Positions 58,659 through 64,000 of a stretch of DNA of 64,000 nt are shown here, in pieces. The notes under the pieces were generated by a model that had not been told where the DNA came from, did no database searches, and worked only from the letters and a program-made list of their open reading frames with translations. The first letter of the stretch is position 1, and each line of letters begins with the position of its first letter. The stretch spans positions 43,710-107,709 of the forward strand of contig JADZCC010000039.1 of the NCBI GenBank assembly GCA_020851785.1, written 5' to 3'. The DNA is from Anaerolineales bacterium (lineage in GTDB: Bacteria; Chloroflexota; Anaerolineae; Anaerolineales; Villigracilaceae). Made by a program: the position numbers and the translations under genes.

Positions 58659-60530
58659 ATGGAAATTTCAGAGAAAATTCAAGGCATTCTGGCTACTTTA
58701 CCTGCCAAGCCCGGGTGCTACATTATGAAGAGCGCCGAAGGGACGATTATTTACGTCGGCAAGGCGATTAACCTCAAAAATCGGGTGCGCTCCTATTTTC
58801 ACGCCGATTCAAGCCACGACCCGAAAACCCGCAAACTCGTTCAAAATATCGCAGACCTTGAATGGATCGTTGTGGGCTCGGAGTTGGAAGCGCTGATTTT
58901 GGAGATGAATCTGATCAAGAAGCATCGTCCCAAATACAACATCCGCCTCAAGGACGATAAGCGCTATCCCTACATCAAAATTCACTGGAACGAGCCTTTT
59001 CCGCATGTGACCGTCACCCGCAATATGGAGGAGGATGGCTCGCGTTATTTCGGCCCCTATACCTCCGCTTGGGCGGTGCATCAAACTTTGGAAGTCCTGC
59101 GCCGCATTTTCCCCTACCTCACTTGTGACCGCGAGATTACCGGCCACGATCAGCGCGCCTGTCTGTATTACGACATCAAATTATGTAGCGCGCCGTGCAT
59201 TGGCGCAATCAGCCAGGCTGGGTATCGCGCCATGATTTCGGATTTGATGGACTTTCTCGGCGGGCAGAGCGCAGGCATTGTCCAGCGTTTGCAAGCGGAT
59301 ATGGAAAAAGCCGCCGAAGACATGCGCTTTGAAAAAGCCGCGGCCCTGCGCGACCAACTCAAGGCCGTGCATTCCATCATCGAAAGACAGAAAATTGTCT
59401 TCGCTTCGGATTACCTCGATTCGGACGTGCTGGCCATGGCCCGCGCAGACGGCGAAGCCTGCGTCCAAATCTTCTTTATTCGCGGCGGCAAGTTGATTGG
59501 CCGCGAATACTTTATTTTGGAAGGCACGGAAGACACCGCCGACTCTGAAGTAATCTCCGAATTTATCAAGCAGTTTTACGCCGAAGCCGCAAATATTCCC
59601 CAACAGTTGATGATGCCCGCCGAAATTGAAGAAGCGAAAATCATCGGTCAATGGCTTAGGTCAAAACGCGGCGGCGAAAAGATTGAGTTAATCGTCCCGC
59701 AGGAGGGCCAGCCGCAGGAACTCGTCAAAATGGCGGCGGAAAACGCCACCGAAACTTTGCAGGCTTTGCGCGCCCAATGGCAGGCCGACGCGCATAAGCA
59801 AGAGCAAGCCTTGACCGAATTGCAAACCGCGTTAAAACTTTCCGCGCCGCCCAACCGCGTGGAATGCTATGACGTGAGTCACACGCAGGGCGTGGCCACG
59901 GTGGGCGCGATGGTCGTTTTTGAAAAAGGCGTGCCCGCCAAAAATTTGTACCGTAAATTCAACATTGACAGCACAAGCATTGGCGCGCCGGACGATTTCG
60001 CCTCGATGGAGGAAATGCTCACGCGCCGCTTCAAAAGGTGGCGGGCCGCTCAAGAAACAGAATCCAGCCCGGGGTCCAAGCCCGATGCGTCTTTTGCGTT
60101 CCTGCCCGACCTGATCATCATTGACGGCGGCAAAGGCCAGTTGGGGCGCGTGGTCAACGTCCTCGAAGAATTTAATTTATTTGAAAAAATTCCAGTGATC
60201 GGCTTGGCCAAACAGGAGGAGGAAATTTTCTTCCCGCACAACAGCCAGCCGCTGATTTTGCCGCGCCATTCGCAGGGGCTGTATCTCGTGCAGAGGATTC
60301 GCGATGAGGCCCATCGCTACGGGATCACGGCGCATCGTTCCCGCCGCTCGAAGCTGGGTTTTGCCTCCCAACTGGATACCATCCCGGGCATTGGGCCCAC
60401 GCGCCGAAAAGCGCTCTTGAAACATTTCGGTTCTGTGGATAAGATTAAGGAAGCGACAAAAGAGGAACTGAAAGCCGTGAAGGGCATTACGAGCGCCGCG
60501 GCGGAAAGCATTAAGGCACACCTCGCATGA
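58659..60530 (+). CDS. uvrC: Excinuclease ABC subunit C
   Basis: A 623-aa nucleotide-excision-repair nuclease. The GIY-YIG domain (about 12-95; PGCYIMKSAEGTIIYVGKA) makes the 3' incision. The UVR motif (about 205-240; DMRFEKAAALRDQLKAV) binds UvrB. The RNase H-like domain (about 385-540; VECYDVSHTQG, IIDGGKGQLG) makes the 5' incision. C-terminal helix-hairpin-helix motifs (IPGIGPTRRKALL, KGITSAAAESI) bind DNA. Domain order and length are normal. Its stop overlaps the following receiver gene by 4 bp, an unusual link. Confidence 0.97.
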   Translation: MEISEKIQGILATLPAKPGCYIMKSAEGTIIYVGKAINLKNRVRSYFHADSSHDPKTRKLVQNIADLEWIVVGSELEALILEMNLIKKHRPKYNIRLKDDKRYPYIKIHWNEPFPHVTVTRNMEEDGSRYFGPYTSAWAVHQTLEVLRRIFPYLTCDREITGHDQRACLYYDIKLCSAPCIGAISQAGYRAMISDLMDFLGGQSAGIVQRLQADMEKAAEDMRFEKAAALRDQLKAVHSIIERQKIVFASDYLDSDVLAMARADGEACVQIFFIRGGKLIGREYFILEGTEDTADSEVISEFIKQFYAEAANIPQQLMMPAEIEEAKIIGQWLRSKRGGEKIELIVPQEGQPQELVKMAAENATETLQALRAQWQADAHKQEQALTELQTALKLSAPPNRVECYDVSHTQGVATVGAMVVFEKGVPAKNLYRKFNIDSTSIGAPDDFASMEEMLTRRFKRWRAAQETESSPGSKPDASFAFLPDLIIIDGGKGQLGRVVNVLEEFNLFEKIPVIGLAKQEEEIFFPHNSQPLILPRHSQGLYLVQRIRDEAHRYGITAHRSRRSKLGFASQLDTIPGIGPTRRKALLKHFGSVDKIKEATKEELKAVKGITSAAAESIKAHLA

Positions 60531-60910
60531 AGACTGTCTGGATTGTGGACGACGACGAAGATATGGGCAAGGCGATCGCTTTGATGTTGAGCCTGCTGGA
60601 TTGCACGGCGACGCATTTTATGGATGCGCGTAAGGGCGCGCAGGCCTTGCTGGGGGCTAAAACTCTGCCAGACCTGATGATTTTGGACATCAACATGCCC
60701 GAAGTAACCGGACTGGACTTGTTGGAATTCGTCCGCCGCCGCAAAGATTGGCAAGACCTGCCCGTGATCATGCTTTCCTCTGAAGCGGCAGACGTGACGG
60801 TGGATCGGGCCATGCAAATTGGGGCCGACGGCTACGTGATGAAGCCGGTCACGTTGGAAGAATTGGAAAAAGCGATGGCGCAGGCGTTTTATCGGCATAT
60901 TAAAAGATAA
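60527..60910 (+). CDS. Stand-alone response-regulator receiver
   Basis: A 127-aa receiver: acidic pocket VDDDED (about 5-10), phospho-Asp in LMILDINMP (about residue 55), Ser in LSSEA, Lys in VMKPVTLEEL (about 106). No output domain. It starts within the uvrC stop (ATGA), so it may be translationally coupled to uvrC; no histidine kinase is adjacent. The short C-terminal tail AFYRHIKR is basic. Confidence 0.92.
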   Translation: MKTVWIVDDDEDMGKAIALMLSLLDCTATHFMDARKGAQALLGAKTLPDLMILDINMPEVTGLDLLEFVRRRKDWQDLPVIMLSSEAADVTVDRAMQIGADGYVMKPVTLEELEKAMAQAFYRHIKR

Positions 60911-60926
60911 GGAAAAAGTAACTGAA

Positions 60927-61067
60927 ATGGCTATTAAAAATTCAAAAACCAAAACGCAAAAGAAGCTGACAACCACGCCGCAACAAAGGACGGCGCAAAT
61001 TGTCTTTGCAATTTTTGCGATTATGCTCATCCTTTCGATGGTCTTTACCTCCCTCGCCGGTTTTTAG
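60927..61067 (+). CDS. Small single-pass membrane protein (46 aa)
   Basis: MAIKNSKTKTQKK begins a Lys/Thr-rich cytosolic stretch, followed by one hydrophobic segment (about residues 24-43) ending in LAGF. It starts 16 bp after the receiver gene; an AAGGA lies somewhat far upstream (about 13 nt). Positive-inside charge and a clean membrane helix support a real small protein. The function is unknown. Confidence 0.55.
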   Translation: MAIKNSKTKTQKKLTTTPQQRTAQIVFAIFAIMLILSMVFTSLAGF

Positions 61068-61126
61068 TTTTTAGCTTCCGCGCGTTCCCGCCGTTGGCGC
61101 GGGGTGAATAGTTTCAGGGAGTTCGT

Positions 61127-61480
61127 ATGTCTGAAATTGAATCTGCCGTGCGAATTGTCTTGGAATTTAATGACGCCTTCAACCGCCACGACGTGGAAGC
61201 GATGATGCGCTTGACCAGCGCAGATACGGTCTTTGAGAACACCAGCCCCGCGCCGGATGGGACGCGCTACGTTGGCCGCGAAGCCGTGACGCAATTTTGG
61301 CGGGAATTCTTCCGTGAAGCGCCGAACGCGCAAATTGAAATTGAGGAAATCTTCGGCTTGGGCGAACGCTGTGTCATGCGCTGGAAGTATGGCTGGGGAA
61401 CCGGTCACGTGCGCGGCGTGGACATCTTCAAATTGAAAGACGGCCGGATTGTCGAGAAGCTCTCGTATGTGAAAGGCTAG
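61127..61480 (+). CDS. SnoaL-like / NTF2-fold protein
   Basis: A 117-aa single-domain protein of the NTF2-like superfamily. The pattern V...EFNDAFNRHDVEAMM.L...D.VFEN starts the cone-shaped fold, followed by GREAVTQFWREFF and a C-terminal beta sheet ending in RGVDIFKLKDGRIVEKLSYV. SnoaL-like proteins are small hydrolases, isomerases or binding proteins; no specific catalytic set is clear. AGGGAG lies 6 nt before ATG. Confidence 0.87.
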   Translation: MSEIESAVRIVLEFNDAFNRHDVEAMMRLTSADTVFENTSPAPDGTRYVGREAVTQFWREFFREAPNAQIEIEEIFGLGERCVMRWKYGWGTGHVRGVDIFKLKDGRIVEKLSYVKG

Positions 61481-61569
61481 GCTGGGGAAGCGGCCCAAAT
61501 CGAAAAAATTGCAGTAGAATACAGCGCGCCGAATTGGGGAATCAGCGCAAACCGTGAAACAGAGGATCT

Positions 61570-62643
61570 ATGCTCGACAAACTACAAGCCATTGAAGAAC
61601 GCTTCGACCAGATTGGAAGCGAATTATTGGAAGTTGGCGCCAACTATCAACGCGCCGCAGAACTGAACAAAGAGCGCGTGGAACTGGAACCGCTGGTTGA
61701 AAAGGCGCGGGAATACCGTCAGGCTTTGAAAAGCCTGGAGGAAGCCAAAGCCATGATTGCCCACGAAAAAGACGCGGATTTAATCGCCCTGGCCAAGGCG
61801 GATGTGGACGATCTCGAACCGAAAATTGAAGCGCTCGATAAAACCATCAAAAGCATGCTCGTGCCAAAAGACCCACGCGACGAGAAAAACGTGATTGTGG
61901 AAATTCGCGCCGGAGCGGGCGGCGACGAAGCCGCCATTTTCTCCGCCGATTTATTCCGCATGTACACGCGCTACGCCGACGACCAAAAATGGAAAGTGGA
62001 CGTGATGTCTGAAAGCGCGATTGGCGTGGGCGGCTACAAAGAAGTAATCTTTGAAATCAAGGGCAAGGGCGCCTACTCCAAACTAAAATACGAATCGGGC
62101 GTGCATCGCGTTCAACGCGTGCCGGCCACCGAAGCGCAGGGGCGCATCCATACGTCCACCTCCACCGTCACCGTGCTGGCGGAAGTGGAAGATGTGGAAG
62201 TGGATATTCCTGAAACGGACATTGAAATCGAAGTCTATCGCTCCTCCGGCGCGGGCGGACAAAACGTGCAGAAGAACTCCACCGCCGTGCGCCTGTATCA
62301 CAAACCCACTGGCATGGTCGTTACCTGTCAGGATGAGCGCTCGCAATTGCAAAACAAACTCCGCGCCCTTTCCATTTTGCGCGCCAGATTGTATGAAATT
62401 GAAGAACAAAAACGCCGCGCAGAGTTGGAAGCGGATCGCCGCTCGCAGGTGGGTTCGGGCGACCGCTCGGAGAAAATTCGCACCTACAATTATCCGCAAA
62501 GCCGCGTCACCGATCACCGCATTGGCTTTTCGAGCTACAACCTGCCCGCCGTGATGGATGGCGCGATTGGCCAATTCATCGAAGAACTTTCCACCCGCGA
62601 CGAAGCCGAGCGCCTTGCGGCGACTGGCGTGGACGACGATTAA
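61570..62643 (+). CDS. prfA: Peptide chain release factor 1
   Basis: A 357-aa class I release factor for UAA/UAG. The GGQ motif that triggers peptidyl-tRNA hydrolysis is in [11 protein letters not shown] (about residue 229). The codon-recognition region carries [13 protein letters not shown], the PAT form typical of RF1, not the SPF of RF2. The N-terminal helical domain and C-terminal [17 protein letters not shown] block are intact. An AGAGG site precedes the ATG, and a TAGAAT element about 50 bp upstream may be its promoter. Agmatinase follows with no gap. Confidence 0.97.
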   Translation: MLDKLQAIEERFDQIGSELLEVGANYQRAAELNKERVELEPLVEKAREYRQALKSLEEAKAMIAHEKDADLIALAKADVDDLEPKIEALDKTIKSMLVPKDPRDEKNVIVEIRAGAGGDEAAIFSADLFRMYTRYADDQKWKVDVMSESAIGVGGYKEVIFEIKGKGAYSKLKYESGVHRVQRVPATEAQGRIHTSTSTVTVLAEVEDVEVDIPETDIEIEVYRSSGAGGQNVQKNSTAVRLYHKPTGMVVTCQDERSQLQNKLRALSILRARLYEIEEQKRRAELEADRRSQVGSGDRSEKIRTYNYPQSRVTDHRIGFSSYNLPAVMDGAIGQFIEELSTRDEAERLAATGVDDD

Positions 62644-63579
62644 ATGACAAACGACAACCCCGCTTTTGGCGCAGGTTTGCAACCCTTTATGGGCATTCCG
62701 TCTTTTATGCGCCTGCCCGTTACGCGCAACCTAAAAGACATAGATGTGGCCGTTTTGGGAGTCCCCTTTGATAGCGGCACATCCTATCGAAGTGGAACAC
62801 GCTTTGGTCCGCGCAAAATCCGCGAAGCCTCGCTGATGATTTGGGGCCACAATCCCACGCTCAACGTTTCGCCGCTCAAAAAAATCAACGTCGTGGATTA
62901 CGGCGACGTTTCGGTCATCCCCACCTCCATTGAACACACCATGACGGCCATCACGCAAACGGCCGAAGAAATTTTGCAGAGCGGCGCAAAACTCATCACG
63001 CTTGGCGGCGACCATTCCATCGCCCTGCCGTTATTGCGCGCCCACGCGCAAAAATACGGCCCCGTTTCGCTCGTGCATATAGACGCGCACATTGACACCT
63101 GGGAATCAGAATTTGACGCGGTTCCCTACAGTCACGGCACGCCGTTTCGTCACGCCTTGCAAGAGGGCTTAATCCGCCAGGGCGAGTACATGCAAATTGG
63201 CATTCGTAGTCCCTTAAGCGACAAAAACGATTATGCCGAAGCGGCCAGGCTGGGCGCGCGCACCGTCACCATCCACGAAGTCATGGAAAAAGGCGTGAAA
63301 GAAATCCTCAAAGAAGTTCACGAACGAATGAAAGGTCCGGTTTACGTTACGGTGGATATTGACTCCGCCGACCCGGCCTTTGCGCCCGGCACCGGCACGC
63401 CAGAAGTGGGCGGGCTAACCAGCTACCAATTACTCCAACTCATTCGCGGCCTGCACGGCTTAAACCTCATCGGCTTCGACCTCGTGGAAGTTTCGCCGCC
63501 CTTCGATCACGCCGACATCACCGCCATCCTCGCCGCCAACCTCGCCTTTGAATACCTTTCGCTGTTCGCAATTAAATGA
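62644..63579 (+). CDS. speB: Agmatinase / ureohydrolase
   Basis: A 311-aa binuclear manganese hydrolase of the arginase family. Metal ligands are in GGDHS (about residue 122), DAHIDTWE (about 145) and DIDSADPAFAPGTGTPE (about 238). The family Trp and His loop GVPFDSGTSYRSGTRFGP at the N-terminus matches agmatinases, which make putrescine and urea; guanidinobutyrase or related activity is possible. The ATG follows the prfA stop directly (TAAATG), and the stop overlaps prmC as ATGA, so the three genes form one operon. Confidence 0.9.
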   Translation: MTNDNPAFGAGLQPFMGIPSFMRLPVTRNLKDIDVAVLGVPFDSGTSYRSGTRFGPRKIREASLMIWGHNPTLNVSPLKKINVVDYGDVSVIPTSIEHTMTAITQTAEEILQSGAKLITLGGDHSIALPLLRAHAQKYGPVSLVHIDAHIDTWESEFDAVPYSHGTPFRHALQEGLIRQGEYMQIGIRSPLSDKNDYAEAARLGARTVTIHEVMEKGVKEILKEVHERMKGPVYVTVDIDSADPAFAPGTGTPEVGGLTSYQLLQLIRGLHGLNLIGFDLVEVSPPFDHADITAILAANLAFEYLSLFAIK

Positions 63580-64000
63580 ACGTCCTCGAATTTTTACAAC
63601 AATTTGCTTTAGATGAATTTGACTCGCAAGTTTTACTGGCCCACTGTCTGGGACGTTCGCGGACGTGGCTCCTCGCGCACTTCGATACGCAACTGACTCC
63701 GCCCCAACTTGATTCAGCGCAACGGGCCTTCGACCAACTCCAGGCCGGGGTTCCGCTCCCATACATCCTCGGCCGCTGGGAATTCTTCGGCCTCGAATTC
63801 AACCTCACGCCGAGCGTGTTAATCCCCCGCCCCGAAACGGAACTGCTTGTCGAAAAAGCCATTCGCTGGCTGAAGGCTCATCCCTCCGCCCACAATGTCG
63901 CCGATATTGGCACAGGCTCCGGCGCGATTGCCGTCTCGATTGCCGTGAATGTTGCCAACGCAAAAATCCTCGCGACGGATATTTCTCCTAAAGCGTTGCA
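63576..64000 (+). CDS. prmC: Release factor glutamine methyltransferase (3' truncated)
   Basis: The first 141 residues of PrmC/HemK, cut by the window end. The N-terminal helical domain is followed by PLPYILGRWEFFGLEF and VLIPRPETELLVE, family signatures, and the SAM motif ADIGTGSGAIAVSIA; the catalytic NPPY lies beyond the window. PrmC methylates the Gln of the GGQ motif in RF1/RF2, and here it lies in the same operon as prfA. It starts with an ATGA overlap after agmatinase. Confidence 0.93.
   Translation, partial: MNVLEFLQQFALDEFDSQVLLAHCLGRSRTWLLAHFDTQLTPPQLDSAQRAFDQLQAGVPLPYILGRWEFFGLEFNLTPSVLIPRPETELLVEKAIRWLKAHPSAHNVADIGTGSGAIAVSIAVNVANAKILATDISPKAL

Overview
This window looks like a chromosomal contig from a member of the Chloroflexota, most likely class Anaerolineae. 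That is inferred from gene content and style, not from a marker gene: moderate G+C, many LxAC lipoproteins with Thr/Pro-rich linkers, an NBR1-type Ig lipoprotein, GT87 glycosyltransferase, FemX pair, short SerA without ACT domain, and no rRNA. Gene density is high. About 58 protein genes and one tRNA-Pro(CGG) are visible. I see no IS element, CRISPR array, prophage or obvious pseudogene.

Layout: 1-8.5 kb holds a truncated HAD phosphatase, small proteins, a deoxynucleoside kinase, a cNMP-binding PP2C phosphatase, a cystathionine gamma-synthase/lyase, and a minus-strand block of ABC-F ATPase (with an attenuator-like leader), ART-like protein and DHFR-like reductase. 8.6-16.3 kb holds a PIG-L deacetylase, ribosomal protein L25 and a minus-strand operon (DsbA/cyclophilin lipoprotein, PrsW, TrmI, zinc ribbon, Nudix). 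16.5-20.4 kb is a MacAB-like export operon with an SH3 lipoprotein. 20.4-29.4 kb holds SerA, an M32 carboxypeptidase, tRNA-Pro, a nucleotidyltransferase/wHTH pair resembling a toxin-antitoxin module, PepD, a BadF-type kinase, Tpx and ManA.

29.6-36.1 kb is a signalling module: a 1650-aa TPR/multi-GAF histidine kinase, a stand-alone receiver and a receiver-PP2C phosphatase. The kinase gene carries several palindromic or tandem repeats that are translated in frame. 36.1-41.6 kb is the most unusual locus. It is a minus-strand operon encoding a zinc-ribbon membrane protein, a DUF2207-like membrane protein ending in a (CACACAG)x2 tail, a radical SAM/SPASM enzyme with a PqqD/RRE-like N-terminus, a second radical-SAM-like protein that has lost every cluster cysteine, and a methyltransferase. 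Together they look like an undescribed peptide-tail (RiPP-like) modification system whose substrate is fused to a membrane protein.

42-64 kb holds a TolB-like lipoprotein, RecJ, GT87, RidA, an exopolysaccharide/cell-wall operon (GT2, polyprenyl-phosphate sugar transferase, epimerase, PglF-like dehydratase, two FemX-like ligases), MtnN, PncC, a PknB-like kinase, UvrC, a receiver, PrfA, agmatinase and the start of PrmC.

A recurring regulatory feature is a -10 box placed 6-7 nt upstream of the start codon with no Shine-Dalgarno, seen at eleven genes and suggesting leaderless mRNAs.
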